A DNA stretch of 64,000 bases from Neobacillus pocheonensis. Lineage in GTDB: Bacteria > Bacillota > Bacilli > Bacillales > Cytobacillaceae. The stretch lies in contig JAMQCR010000001.1 of assembly GCA_023702235.1 (NCBI GenBank), positions 3,410,001-3,474,000 of the forward strand, read 5' to 3'. Positions 26,539-36,043 of this stretch are shown here, one piece after another. Below the pieces are notes generated by a model that ran no database searches, was not told the DNA's origin, and was given only the letters and a program-made list of their open reading frames with translations. Within the stretch, counting starts at the first letter, position 1. Every line of letters starts with the position of its first letter. Made by a program: the position numbers and the translations under genes.

Positions 26539-26913
26539 GTGAAAGACATTTCATGGATGACTTATTTAATGCTCATTTTAGCAAGCTATCGCCTAACTCA
26601 TTTAATCGTTTTTGATAAAATTACCGAATTTATTCGTAAACCTTTCGTGAAAAAGGTAAAAATAGAAACGGACCACGGGATAGAATCAAAGGAAGTACCG
26701 ACCTCTATGTTTGGCTATTTATTGAAATGTTATTGGTGTGCAGGGATTTGGAGTGCGATTTTGCTTGGTACTGCATACTTACTTTTTCCAAGAGTAACGT
26801 TTGTATTTATTTTGATTTTCTCCATTGCTGGTGGACAGTCGATCATCGAAACCTTCGTCGGGGTCAACATAAAAAAAGTAGATTATTATGCAGATTTAAA
26901 GAAAAAAGACTAA
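26539..26913 (+). CDS. yjcA: DUF1360 membrane protein, YjcA-like (sporulation)
   Basis: 124-residue protein starting at GTG 26539, 5-6 bases after GGAGG. Hydrophobic helices flank a conserved CYWCAGIW motif (about residues 64-71) and the ending ETFVGVNIKKVDYY. This matches DUF1360; B. subtilis YjcA is made in the mother cell during sporulation, function unknown. A second small membrane-protein gene follows 75 bp downstream. Confidence 0.82.
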   Translation: MKDISWMTYLMLILASYRLTHLIVFDKITEFIRKPFVKKVKIETDHGIESKEVPTSMFGYLLKCYWCAGIWSAILLGTAYLLFPRVTFVFILIFSIAGGQSIIETFVGVNIKKVDYYADLKKKD

Positions 26914-26948
26914 AACGTGGTTTAGCACAATTCGATGGAAAAATTAAG

Positions 26949-26982
26949 CCCCCCTTGGCATATATTCATTAGAAAAGGGGGG
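26949..26982 (+). promoter_or_regulatory. Hairpin overlapping a ribosome binding site
   Basis: CCCCCCTT ... AAGGGGGG inverted repeat; its 3' arm is the only G-rich sequence available as ribosome site for the small gene starting at 26989. Without a T tract, it is more consistent with occluding translation than with ending transcription. Confidence 0.4.
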
Positions 26983-26988
26983 ATTGAA

Positions 26989-27134
26989 ATGGCGGCTTTA
27001 TGGTGGCCACAACGATTGGATTTGTCATTTGCCTTGGCATTCTATGTGGAACATGGCTTCATTTCCTAAGAAGAGGTCTTAATACAGAGGATTCCACTCG
27101 AATTGATCCATTGAAAGACGATAGCAAGGATTAA
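26989..27134 (+). CDS. Small membrane protein, about 48 aa (probable one-base frameshift)
   Basis: ATG 26989 follows the G6 ribosome site; the frame continues correctly only if one T is added in the run at 26997-26999. Otherwise translation could start at ATG 27000 (44 residues). Product: a single helix (TTIGFVICLGILCGTWLHFL), then RRGLNTEDSTRIDPLKDDSKD. Not recognised. Position after yjcA suggests a sporulation link, which is inference. Confidence 0.5.
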
Positions 27135-27523
27135 AAATATCCATTTCATTCGTCAGATAAAGCCAAACTTAAGCTTTTGTTTTGCATCCTCCATAAATTC
27201 TCATCGATTGGACCTCTATCATCCCGTAAAGAAAAGAAGAACTCTTCTTTACACAGAGTTCTTTCTTTTTTTCACATTTATTATCGTCTTTTTTAATGAT
27301 TACTTGATGAAACTGCAATATTCAAGTTTTTTTGGATCAAGCCCGTGACCTTATGAACCTTAAAGCTTCCCTTCTTTCCTTAAGAGGTTAAAGTCAAACA
27401 ACAAAAGTTTCCAAATATCCTCACAGAAAATGGAATTTGATAAATCCCGCGAAGAAAAGGTTATTTTTTTCGCTTTAGGAAAAATTAAACATGAATTCCA
27501 TTTCAAAAATTGGAGGAGTACAT
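27135..27523. other. Intergenic region with one terminator, no supported gene
   Basis: Holds the terminator at 27225-27268 and the leader of the YhfW-like gene, whose ribosome site is GGAGGAG at about 27512. A minus-strand frame (GPIDENLWRMQNKSLSLAL region, about 27150-27230) looks mildly coding but has no start or ribosome site, so I do not call it. Confidence 0.4.
27225..27268 (+). terminator. Terminator after the small membrane gene
   Basis: AAGAACTC ... GAGTTCTT stem followed by TCTTTTTTT. Confidence 0.75.
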
Positions 27524-29052
27524 ATGAGTTCATCTGAGAATGCCCACAAGTTTCCAAAAACTTATTGGCGTGAAATAGAATTGCCATCTTTTAAAAAATT
27601 AACCGAAGATCTTTCTGTTGATGTTGCCATCGTTGGCGCGGGAATTACAGGTGTCACCGCAGCTTATTTGCTTGCAAAAGAAGGAGTAAAGGTCGCTATT
27701 ATTGAAGCTGGTGGTGTCTTAAATGGAACCACTGGACATACCACCGCTAAGGTAACGGCACAGCATGGCTTACTTTACGATGAATTAATGAATCACTTTG
27801 GTGCGGAAAAGGCAAGGCTATATTATGAATCCCATGCTAATGCACTCTCTTTTGTTCACAATACGGTAAAAGAAAAAGAAATTGATTGCGACTTTAGTAA
27901 TGAGGATGCTTATACTTACGCTACCACCGATGAATATGCAAGGAATATCGAGACAGAATGGTCTGCCTATCAAAAATTAGGTATTGCCGGCGGCTTAAAA
28001 GATACGATACCATTTAATATCCAAATTAAAGCGGCGTTAATGATGGGAAATCAGGCACAATTCCATCCGCTTAAATTTTTAAAAGGCTTTAGATGAAGCC
28101 GTCCATTCAGGCTGTTTAGTTTTTGAAAATACAACTGCTGTCGACTTAGAGGAAGAGGAAACCAATCATCCAAAAGTCTTAACGAAGGAAGGTCATAGAG
28201 TTACCTGCAATCAGGTGATTATAGCCTCTCATTTTCCTTTTTATGATAAACCGGGGCTCTATTTTGCAAGGATGCATGCGGATCGGTCTTATGCAATCGG
28301 AATAAAAATGGAGAAAGACTATCCTGGCGGTATGTATATTAGTGCCGATAGTCCGACCCGTTCGATTCGTTATACTCCTTTTAATGACGGAAAATTACTC
28401 ATACTCGGTGGAGAAAACCACAAAACCGGCAAGGGGTAGATACTCTCAAACATTATGTTGCTCTTGAGGAATTTGCACAAGAAGTGTTTGGCCTATCTGA
28501 TTACACTTATCGCTGGTCCGCTCAGGATTTAGTTACACTAGATAAAGTTCCATATATGGGACCCGTTACAAAAAATAAGGAAAATGTTCTAGTGGCAACT
28601 GGTTATAAAAAATGGGGGATGACAACCGGTATAGCTGCAGCCCATCTAATGCCGATTATGTATTAAATCGGGACAACCCTTATAAAGAACTTTACTCCCC
28701 CTCCCGATTTGACGCTGACCCTGATTTACGAACAGTGGTTACGACAAACGCCGATGTAGCTAAAAACCTTTTAAAGGGGAAATTGGAGTTTGTTCCAAAG
28801 GATCCGGGGGATTTGCAAGATGGTGAAGGCTCCGTTGTCATGCATAATGGTAAACGCGCAGGTGCCTATAAGGACGAAAACGGCAAACTTTACATTGTTG
28901 ATACCACCTGTACCCATATTGGCTGTGAATGCGAATGGAATCATGCCGAAAAAACCTGGGATTGCCCATGCCATGGTTCTCGTTTTTCTTATTCAGGGGA
29001 GGTTGTTGAAGGACCGGCATTAAAACCACTGACTAAGGTGCTGGAAGAGTAA
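27524..29052 (+). CDS. FAD-dependent oxidoreductase with C-terminal Rieske domain, YhfW-like (three frameshifts)
   Basis: About 510 residues. The N-terminal DAO-type FAD domain has the dinucleotide motif VAIVGAGITGVTAAYLLAKEG. The C-terminal [2Fe-2S] Rieske domain has CTHIGCECEWN and CPCHGSRF. The same fusion is YhfW in B. subtilis; its substrate is unknown. Three single-base breaks interrupt the gene: near 28085 (extra G), at 28433-28436 (missing G) and at 28651 (missing G). With these corrected the frame is continuous from MSSSENAHKF, which follows GGAGGAG, to the end. Confidence 0.88.
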
Positions 29053-29151
29053 GTTTCTTGAGGAGAATTCGGAAGTTATTTGCAAATTTAAGATATTATT
29101 TACAAATTCACTGACAATAACAAATAGCAGATGGCAATTTCTCTTCAAAAA

Positions 29152-29178
29152 AACGCCTCCCGTTCCCAGGGAGGCGTT
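29152..29178. terminator. Bidirectional terminator
   Basis: AACGCCTCCC-GTTCCCA-GGGAGGCGTT between two convergent genes, with an A run on its left that gives the minus-strand gene a T tract. Confidence 0.85.
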
Positions 29179-29184
29179 GCGTGT

Positions 29185-29319
29185 TTATTTACCATTTGGA
29201 CGATTTCGTTTTAACTCTTCGCCTGTAGAGAATTCCACTAATTCCGAACTTGTTTTCATGGCTTTTTTACGATTATTATTACGCTGAGCATTCGCATTAC
29301 CAAGTTTCGTTCTTCCCAC
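29185..29319 (-). CDS. Small basic protein, 44 aa, probably spore-type; not recognised
   Basis: Starts at GTG 29319, 6 bases after GGAG, and ends right before a strong terminator. Product: MGRTKLGNANAQRNNNRKK, then AMKTSSELVEFSTGEELKRN and PNGK. Rich in Asn, Lys and Arg with no hydrophobic segment, so it is likely a DNA-binding or spore-core small protein. I cannot place it in a named SASP family. The start and terminator make the gene credible. Confidence 0.55.
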   Translation of the reverse strand: MGRTKLGNANAQRNNNRKKAMKTSSELVEFSTGEELKRNRPNGK

Positions 29320-29408
29320 ACAACCATCTCCTTTTCAAGAAATTCATAGATAGTATGGTTGTTATAGAGTGAACTTATTCCTTCCCCAAGATGCCCATTT
29401 TCACTTTT

Positions 29409-30554
29409 TTAACGTCGCATTTTCTGCCCTCTTTGTTCCTCTTCAGCAATTTGCCCCTTATAAAAAACTCTTTTATGAAGGGGGAGCTTTAACTCGTTGC
29501 AGAAGCGTTTCAATTCTCTTTCTTCCCTTTCAGTAACAAGAGAAATCACAATACCGTTTGCACCCATTCTTCCTGTTCTTCCTGCCCTGTGAACATATTG
29601 AGTAATATCCTTTGGAAAATCGATTTGGACGACATGGGTAATCCCTTGAATATCAAGCCCCCTTGCGGCGACATCAGTAGCGATGAGCATGTTCATTTTG
29701 CCATCCCGGAAGTTCTTCAGGGCAGCCTGGCGTTCTAGTTTCTTCATATCACTATGTAAAACCCCTGTTGAAAGCTCTTTAAAATGGAATTTTTCCTTAA
29801 AAACTTGAATCTCGCCAATGTCATTAATAAACGCCAACGATTTTCTATTCTCTAACCGGGCTATTTTTTCAAGAAGCTTGATTTTATCCCTAGGTTCACA
29901 AAGAAAGTAAATATGTTCCACATCTCCGGAAGATGCTATTTCATCTTTTTCTATTCTAAGAATTTCCGGATCCTTTGTCATTCCCTTCGCCAATTGCTCT
30001 GTTCCTGCTTTCATCGTCGCCGAGAATAAGACCACTTGCCGGTCTGACATCGTCGATTTCACAATATGTTGAACGGTGTTAAGATGCTCTGGAATTAATA
30101 GCTGATCTCCTTCATCAAGAACCACCATTTTCACTTCATGCATTTTCACTTTTTTCTGTTTAATCAATTCAAGTAAGCGACCAGGAGTTGCAAAAATGAC
30201 ATGCGGACGTTTTTTTAGTTTTTCAAGCTGTCTTTTTAGGTTTGCTCCACCAATGATGGAAGTGCCCCGAATGCCGCTTCCTTCAGACCATTTTTGAAAT
30301 TCCTGGTACACCTGCATCACTAATTCTTGTGAAGAGGCAAGCACAACTGCTTGTAAGGATTGTAAATTTGGGTCTATATTATTTAAAAGCGGTACTAGAT
30401 AAGCAAGTGTCTTTCCAGTTCCTGTTGGTGACTCTCCAATGACATCCCTGCCATCTATGATTATAGGTATTGCAGTATTTTGGATGGACGTAGGGGCTTG
30501 AAATCCTGACTTTTCCCATGCTTCCTGTAAAAATGGCTTTAAATTTGTTAACAT
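29409..30554 (-). CDS. yfmL: DEAD-box-type RNA helicase, YfmL/CshC-like
   Basis: 381 residues with the two RecA-like domains of a DEAD-box helicase. Motif I SPTGTGKT, Ib TPGR, II DEGD (a variant of DEAD), III SAT, V ATDVAARGLDI, VI HRAGRTGR. The DEGD variant and short length match B. subtilis YfmL, a helicase linked to 50S ribosome assembly and cold growth. No C-terminal RNA-binding extension. Monocistronic. Confidence 0.88.
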   Translation of the reverse strand: MLTNLKPFLQEAWEKSGFQAPTSIQNTAIPIIIDGRDVIGESPTGTGKTLAYLVPLLNNIDPNLQSLQAVVLASSQELVMQVYQEFQKWSEGSGIRGTSIIGGANLKRQLEKLKKRPHVIFATPGRLLELIKQKKVKMHEVKMVVLDEGDQLLIPEHLNTVQHIVKSTMSDRQVVLFSATMKAGTEQLAKGMTKDPEILRIEKDEIASSGDVEHIYFLCEPRDKIKLLEKIARLENRKSLAFINDIGEIQVFKEKFHFKELSTGVLHSDMKKLERQAALKNFRDGKMNMLIATDVAARGLDIQGITHVVQIDFPKDITQYVHRAGRTGRMGANGIVISLVTEREERELKRFCNELKLPLHKRVFYKGQIAEEEQRGQKMRR

Positions 30555-30695
30555 ATTTGGCTCCTTTATCTATCTCATTTCTACTTATTATTCGTATTTT
30601 AGATTGTTTAATCCATCACATTCCTACTGATACTAACTGATTCAACATTACCTGTCCAGCGGTAATTAAACTGAAGGTTTTAAATAGAGTAGAAT

Positions 30696-30964
30696 CTAAT
30701 CCATGTGATAAACAAGAACAGAAAAATACAGAACGCAAGTGGATACTAGCAGAGTTCGAAGCCATCCTTTTAAAGGGCGGTAATAAAACACTCCAATTAG
30801 CACAAGTGGAAGAATAATTTTTACCATGTAAAAAAAGGCCAACTTTTATTAATCACAAACTTCATCATCGGGTTCCCTTCATCAACGATGCCAAAAGCGA
30901 TTCCAAGATTGGTCAAAATGGCATCCAACAACCCAGCAATCAGCAGAAATAAACAAAGTCTCAT
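30696..30964 (-). CDS. DUF5658 family membrane protein (one frameshift)
   Basis: About 89 residues with three hydrophobic helices. Starts at ATG 30964 behind GGAGGA and contains LLDAILTNLGIAFGIVDEGNPMMKFVI, the signature of DUF5658. The C part (MVKIILPLVLIGVFYYRPLKGWLRTLLV) is reached by adding one base in the A7 run at 30830-30836. Function unknown. Confidence 0.7.
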
Positions 30965-31044
30965 TATTTCCTCCTCTTATCGACTTGTATTTTACGAATA
31001 TTCCGATAAAATTTAATGTAGTTGTACTAATAGATATATAATAG

Positions 31045-31087
31045 CACAAAATAAAGAACATTTAGTTCTTTATTTTGTGTTTTTTTC
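31045..31087 (+). terminator. Perfect stem-loop with T tract
   Basis: CACAAAATAAAGAA ... TTCTTTATTTTGTG, loop CATTTAG, followed by TTTTTTT. No plus-strand gene precedes it closely, so it may be bidirectional for the minus-strand transcript. Confidence 0.65.
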
Positions 31088-31091
31088 TCAA

Positions 31092-31121
31092 AAAAACTAC
31101 CCTCGACTCGAGAGCAGTTTT
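31092..31121 (-). terminator. Terminator after the HMA-domain gene
   Basis: Imperfect palindrome centred on CTCGACTCGAG with A/T runs on both sides, directly after the stop codon at 31122. Confidence 0.65.
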
Positions 31122-31331
31122 TTAGTCAAACATTCGAAATGCTAATTTTTGAATTTTGCTGCTAATTTCCTCTGATTGTATAATATTTTCATTAAAATTC
31201 ACTTCTATTTTCCCGCTTCCAGGTAAAATCTTCACTTTTTCTACTCCACGATATTTTTCCATCCCTCTTTTTATTTTCCCAATACACCCGGTACAGGCGA
31301 CATCGTTTAATGCCAATTGAATGCTACTCAT
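31122..31331 (-). CDS. Small HMA-domain metal-binding protein (CopZ-like)
   Basis: 69 residues starting MSSIQLALNDVACTGCIGKIKRGMEK. CTGC at about residues 13-16 is the CxxC metal site of the ferredoxin-like HMA fold. The start at 31331 overlaps the flavodoxin stop as ATGA, so the two genes are translationally coupled; a longer frame to 31385 has no ribosome site. No copper ATPase is adjacent. Pairing with flavodoxin and an upstream FNR box suggests a role under low oxygen, which is inference. Confidence 0.75.
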   Translation of the reverse strand: MSSIQLALNDVACTGCIGKIKRGMEKYRGVEKVKILPGSGKIEVNFNENIIQSEEISSKIQKLAFRMFD

Positions 31332-31789
31332 TTTAATGAAACACCTCTCATTTTCTTTCCAAAGGATTGACCAAACTGGATACACTGTTCTTTCTCAGAA
31401 TCTGTTGGTGCAAGATCAATTTTTAATCCATCGAGGACAACCTCCGCACCCAATTCTACTAATTTATTGGATAAAATATCGACTGCTCTTCCCCAATGAT
31501 CATAGGAAGAATCACATGATCCAAAAGCAGCAGCCATCTTACCCTTGAAATCTAGGCTGTTCATTTCTTCATAAAAGTCAAGGAACTCATCAGGCAGGTC
31601 TCCGTCCCCCCACGTATAAGCACCTAACAAAATCCCATCGTATTCTTTAAGTTCTACTACATCCGACATTAAAATATCTTTTATCTCAACAGTAACACCC
31701 GCCTGGTTAATTCCTTCTCCAATTAGTTGTGCTAACTCTTCTGTATTTCCACTCATACTTGCATAAACAATTAAACAAGTAGCATTCAT
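31328..31789 (-). CDS. Short-chain flavodoxin
   Basis: 153 residues. The FMN phosphate loop is ASMSGNTEELA (residues 10-20), followed by LLGAYTWGDGDLPDEF and FGSCDSSYDHWGRAVD, which contact the isoalloxazine ring. Low-potential one-electron carrier in the cytosol that can replace ferredoxin. The start at 31789 has AGAGGTG upstream. An FNR-type box lies 57 bp before the start, and the divergent gene is an FNR-like regulator. Confidence 0.92.
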   Translation of the reverse strand: MNATCLIVYASMSGNTEELAQLIGEGINQAGVTVEIKDILMSDVVELKEYDGILLGAYTWGDGDLPDEFLDFYEEMNSLDFKGKMAAAFGSCDSSYDHWGRAVDILSNKLVELGAEVVLDGLKIDLAPTDSEKEQCIQFGQSFGKKMRGVSLK

Positions 31790-31845
31790 GAAATAAGCAC
31801 CTCTTGTTTTTTCTTTAATTTTAGTGAGATTCACGCTCAATTACA

Positions 31846-31859
31846 TTGACCTATATCAA
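31846..31859. promoter_or_regulatory. FNR box upstream of flavodoxin
   Basis: TTGAC-CTAT-ATCAA, one mismatch from the FNR consensus TTGAT-N4-ATCAA, located between the flavodoxin operon and the divergent FNR-type gene. Confidence 0.65.
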
Positions 31860-31872
31860 GAAAAGCAATGAA

Positions 31873-31886
31873 TTGATGTAAATCAC
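31873..31886. promoter_or_regulatory. FNR box upstream of the FNR-type gene
   Basis: TTGAT-GTAA-ATCAC, one mismatch from consensus, 66 bp before the regulator's start; probably autoregulatory. Confidence 0.6.
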
Positions 31887-31951
31887 ATCACAAATGTTAA
31901 TAAGAAGATAAAATGAAAGCATCGGACAACTAAAAAAGGAGCGAAATAGGA

Positions 31952-32653
31952 ATGTGCTGTGAACATTGTTGCACACAGGAATCTTCATGCATTGCATCTG
32001 TTCCTGTTTTTAACGGGATGAGTGAAGCCGATCTTCAGGTATTACAGAAGGTTACGAGGAGTCGCAGCTTCAATAAAGGCGACTTTATATTTCATGATGG
32101 AGAGAGTTCTAAGAGCCTATTTGTTGTTAACAAGGGGCTTATCAAGCTAACAAAACTTTCTGCTGAAGGAAAAGAGCAAATTGTACGATTGTTGTTTCCA
32201 GGAGAATTTTTCGGGCTATTTTCATTATTAAGAGACGCAAAGCACTATGTTAATGCCGAAGCCGTGTGTCAGACAATTATTTGCAACATCGACAAAAAGG
32301 ACTTTCTTAAAACGATGGAGGCGAATTCAGATTTGTCTTTCCGATTTTTACTATCGCTAAGTGATCGGCTTTATGAGGCAGATGAGTCAGTAGGGTTTTT
32401 GGGCTTAATGGAGGTGGAACAACGGTTAGCAAGAGCTCTTATCCTCTTCCACGAAAAAATGAATGCGCAAAACGGTACGTTCTCCTTACCAATATCGAAG
32501 AAAGACCTGGCTAGCTTTATTGGAACAACTCCAGAATCAGTAAGTAGAAAGCTTTTGACATTTATGTCACAGGAACTGATTCGTATGGATGGACGTCGCC
32601 AAATACAGATTCTAGAGTTGGACCAGCTTAAAGAGATTGCGGAAATTAATTAA
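31952..32653 (+). CDS. Crp/FNR-family regulator with N-terminal cysteine cluster
   Basis: 233 residues. The N terminus MCCEHCCTQESSCI has five cysteines (2, 3, 6, 7, 13), as expected for an oxygen-labile Fe-S cluster like that of E. coli FNR; B. subtilis Fnr instead has C-terminal cysteines. Cyclic-nucleotide-type beta roll about 20-130 with an internal Cys pair region (AVCQTIICNI). The C-terminal helix-turn-helix has TTPESVSRKL: the E-x-x-S-R pattern contacts TTGAT half-sites in FNR. Matching boxes occur at four places in this window. Likely an anaerobic activator. Confidence 0.88.
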   Translation: MCCEHCCTQESSCIASVPVFNGMSEADLQVLQKVTRSRSFNKGDFIFHDGESSKSLFVVNKGLIKLTKLSAEGKEQIVRLLFPGEFFGLFSLLRDAKHYVNAEAVCQTIICNIDKKDFLKTMEANSDLSFRFLLSLSDRLYEADESVGFLGLMEVEQRLARALILFHEKMNAQNGTFSLPISKKDLASFIGTTPESVSRKLLTFMSQELIRMDGRRQIQILELDQLKEIAEIN

Positions 32654-32907
32654 AATTCATTTAGTTTTACCGCCATGAGTCGAAAATGCATGGGTTCGAT
32701 TTCATTGGCAATAACGTTCATTCCTAATGATTGTAGGTTGGCAATTAGCGGCTCCCCACGATGTGGCAAATGAATTTCAAAAAGTGTTCCTATAGGAGCT
32801 GAATGGATAAAATTTAATATTTCTCGGCGTGGATGTTCACCTTTTGCAATTCTTTCTCGAATATCCAATACTGCTCTTTTTCCTTCAAGTTGAAAGCTGT
32901 GCATCAT
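32650..32907 (-). CDS. DUF2249 domain protein
   Basis: 85 residues (MMHSFQLEGKRAVLDIRERIAKGEHPRREIL...PHRGEPLIANLQSLGMN...). This is a DUF2249 domain, a TusA-like fold often found beside denitrification and NO-related genes; its biochemical role is unproven. Start 32907 follows GAGGAG by 7 bases. Its stop overlaps the convergent FNR-type stop by 4 bp. A perfect FNR box lies 63 bp upstream. Confidence 0.8.
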   Translation of the reverse strand: MMHSFQLEGKRAVLDIRERIAKGEHPRREILNFIHSAPIGTLFEIHLPHRGEPLIANLQSLGMNVIANEIEPMHFRLMAVKLNEF

Positions 32908-32969
32908 TCTCGCACTCCTCTTATATAGGGATTTATGCATAAGATTATCATGATTTCATTCTAATAAAA

Positions 32970-32983
32970 TTGATTTATATCAA
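32970..32983. promoter_or_regulatory. Perfect FNR box upstream of the DUF2249 gene
   Basis: TTGAT-TTAT-ATCAA, an exact match to the FNR consensus. Its inner 12-mer is also found upstream of the NapH-like gene (45309-45320, inverted). Confidence 0.8.
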
Positions 32984-33096
32984 GTTAGTTTAGCTATTTT
33001 CGAAAGGTTTGTGAACATTGTGGGCCAATTGATATAACTTCCTTCTATTGATGATAGAATGATAAACAGCAAGATAACAATATAACGGGGTTGAAT

Positions 33097-33417
33097 ATGA
33101 TGTTAAAGAAAATCTCCCTTATCGCTTCGCTGTTGTTTTTTCTATTAGGAACGAACGTACTTGCAAATTCCCAATTAGAATCGTACCCTCCAAAAAGTGG
33201 AGAAGTTATAACGCACTCGCTTAAATTTCCTTTTGCTTCTAAATCATATACATCTTTAAAGATAATAGCTGAAAAAACTGCGTCAAAGAATCAAGAACAA
33301 ATCAAAAAAAAAGATGAACCTTCAATAAAAGACTTTGTTGTACCTGGTTTTGTTGGCTTAATCCTAATCATTGGCCTTGGATATTACTGGTTAATTTATC
33401 GTAGAAAGCATGTCTAA
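33097..33417 (+). CDS. Small exported protein with CopC-like N terminus and C-terminal membrane helix
   Basis: 106 residues. Signal peptide (ISLIASLLFFLLGTNVLA), then NSQLESYPPKSGEVI, which looks like the start of a CopC copper-binding domain (typically H-A-x-L-x-x-S-x-P-x-x-G). The rest of a CopC domain is missing: about 50 polar residues lead to one membrane helix (FVVPGFVGLILIIGLGYYWLIY) and a basic end. It may be a shortened CopC/YcnJ-like protein or unrelated. ATG 33097 has GGGG 7 bases upstream. Confidence 0.6.
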   Translation: MMLKKISLIASLLFFLLGTNVLANSQLESYPPKSGEVITHSLKFPFASKSYTSLKIIAEKTASKNQEQIKKKDEPSIKDFVVPGFVGLILIIGLGYYWLIYRRKHV

Positions 33418-33424
33418 ATGTAGC

Positions 33425-33465
33425 GAAAAGCAGCGTAAACATGGTTATGTTTTCGCTGCTTTTTT
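33425..33465 (+). terminator. Terminator
   Basis: GAAAAGCAGCG ... CGCTGCTTTT followed by TT, after the CopC-like gene. Confidence 0.8.
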
Positions 33466-33501
33466 AACTAAGCTGTGATGTGCGGAGAACCTACCTTTTG
33501 C

Positions 33502-35864
33502 CTAATGGAACGCTCTCCAAAAATCTCCATTCTGATTAATAATCCCTATTAATTCCGCGAACGGAATCGTAAAGGTTGGAAATCCAGCTACATATGGTGC
33601 TATTTCATAAGGAGCAAAATAGACATTTACAGCACCCTCACTAATAAAAAATGGCTGGTCACTCTGTATCCCTTTGTAGGAATCAGGGAAAACGTACGAG
33701 TACTTCTCAGTGCTTTTGATTTGGTCACCAATGATATCACCTATGACTTTTACATAGGGGCTGCTAGGTTTAAATAAATCTTTCAATTGATACAAAACAC
33801 CTGTTTGAAGGTCAATATGAGTATATTTTCTAACAGGCATGCCATGAGCTGCTCCAAATGGATAATTGTATCCGGTTATTTCAATCACAAGGAGATTTTT
33901 TTTATAATAAGTTACATCAAAATCGCCCATATAGTTCGCCTCAAGTTGGGCATGTGCGGGAATTTCTTTGACAGCAGATAGACTCATTAATGTTTGATTA
34001 ACACTAACTGGATGTTCTATTCCTTTAACTTGTGGATAATAGACTAAATAATCCTTATTCGGCTTATATTTGTGCTCAACCACCGAATATTTATGATTGA
34101 GGGGAGTAATCGTATTTTGTTTCCAAATTAGCTTTCCATTTTTATCGAAATAGAGAAGTCTAAAGTCGACATCACCTTTAATTAACGTTTGATCAAAATC
34201 TAGTGTACCACTGCCGCTAACATTAGGGAGATGTTCCATTCGCTTTCCACTTTTATCAATAAAGAAAGTCGATTGATCATTATAGGCAGAAGCAAGACCG
34301 TCCTTGTACTTCGCAAGTTCATTATAAATAAATCCTGTGAGAAAATGGCCATCAGAATCCGCAATAGCGTATTTTGATCCAAAATACGGTTTTTCTGGAT
34401 TAAGAGCTTTCCCGATAGCAAACCGCCCTTCACCTAGATTTAAGAGATTATTATAGTTGGGCTTGATAATAAAATGCCCATTCCGATCAATTAAACCAAA
34501 ATGGTTCTTATAATCATCGGACACGTTAACAATAGCTTTACCCCCGATGAACGGTTGTGCTCCGGAGAACTGTGGCTCAATTACCTTGTTGCCCTGTTCA
34601 TCCATATATCCAAACTTCCCATCCCTAGACTTTTGAAAGGCTAGGAGGCCTTCACCATAATTCTCTACTGTAGGGTAAGAGTATGACTTCACTACTTTTC
34701 CAGTGAGATCAATAAGTGCCCAGTTGCCATTTTTCATTTTTACAATTGCTTTTCCTTCAGTAAAATCACTTGCAGCTTCATAGGAAAGCGGGATCACTTC
34801 TTTTCCTCTTCTATTGAGATAGCCATATGAATACTGATTATTAGTGTCTGTATCTGCGATTAAGGCTCTTCCCTCTTTATAATCTCCGATATAGGAATAG
34901 GCCTTGGTGGTAATTTCTTTGCCGCTTTCATCAATTACTTTAAAGCCTTGGTGATCTATAACAGTGGCGCGGCCTTTTCCGAAAACGGATTGATGGAATC
35001 ATATTTTGGTTTCACGATAAAATAACCCTTTGAATCAATAATTCCAACACGGTCCATGAGCCGGACAATCGCTAACCCATTATCCTGAAAATCCCCAGCA
35101 TGTTCGTAGGTGGCAGGTAAAATAAAGTTGCCCTTTGCGTCAATAAAACCCCATTTGTTTCCGCCAATTTCTTTAATAGAAGCCGGAAACAGATATACTG
35201 CTCTTTCCTCAACTACCCGGGAGGCTTTGTTTTCGGCATCCTTTAAATATTGATAGTAGAATAAATAATCTGGGTGCTCTTTTATTTTTTGTTTATAGTA
35301 CTCAACTACCTTTTTGAAATAGTACGGGTCTACATCATGTGCCGGTACAAGCTTATCATTTTCCCAGCGATATAGTTCAACCTTATAGGCTTCTGCCGTA
35401 TCGTGTATCCATAAAGCTATTTCAGCCTTTCCATCTTTGCCATTTTGGCCTGGCATGTCAGCTATTTCAATTTTGCTAAATGTATAATCACCGTTTAGTT
35501 GCTTCTCCTTCAATCCCAATTTTGTCCACTCATAAATTGATAATTTTGACCAAATACCGCCAATCTGCCACCCTACCACAATATTGGTTTTTTTATGGCT
35601 TGTAATATGGGCGGTTCCCAAATAACTAACCTGATAACCCGTACCTTTTAAAACGGAGATTAACCTATAATGCCCAAATTGTTCCTTTAAGGTAAATAAA
35701 TATAGCTGTTGATTAGAACGGTAGATTCCAATTAATTCTTTCTTACCATCACCATCTATATCTATATATTGAAGTAGAGGTTGTTTTGGCTGGGAGTCTA
35801 AATATAACAATTCTTCTCCATAAGCGAAGAATGGCAGCATCCAATTCCTTTCTCTTCCAAACAT
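33502..35864 (-). CDS. WG-repeat protein with DUF3298/RsiV-like C-terminal domain (one frameshift)
   Basis: About 787 residues, with no signal peptide from the chosen start (35864, GGGGGAG 5 bases upstream). Residues 20-120 contain an FG-GAP-like element (YIDIDGDGKKELIGIY). From about 250 to 560 there are at least eight WG repeats (GFIDAKGNF, GIIDSKGYF, GYLNRRGKE, ALIDLTGKV, GYMDEQGNK, GLIDRNGHF), which build beta-propeller-like structures. The C-terminal 150 residues resemble DUF3298/RsiV. One missing base at 34975-34978 splits the gene. Function unknown; such proteins are thought to bind other proteins. Confidence 0.75.
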
Positions 35865-36043
35865 CAAAACTCCCCCATTTTGTTTTTTATACAATATATG
35901 GAGAAGAAGGTCTAACGTGCCTAGAGAAAGTTTGTTACTATTTTTAAACACAAAAACAAGAGACGTATGAGTAATCATGTGTCACTTGTTTTTAGAGTAC
36001 ATCCATCGGGGCTAAGAGAAAACCTGGAATAATTATCCCAAGA

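Noticed and set aside
27150..27230. Minus-strand coding-like stretch (GPIDENLWRMQNK region)
   Set aside because: No start codon with ribosome site, and overlap with a terminator; possibly chance.
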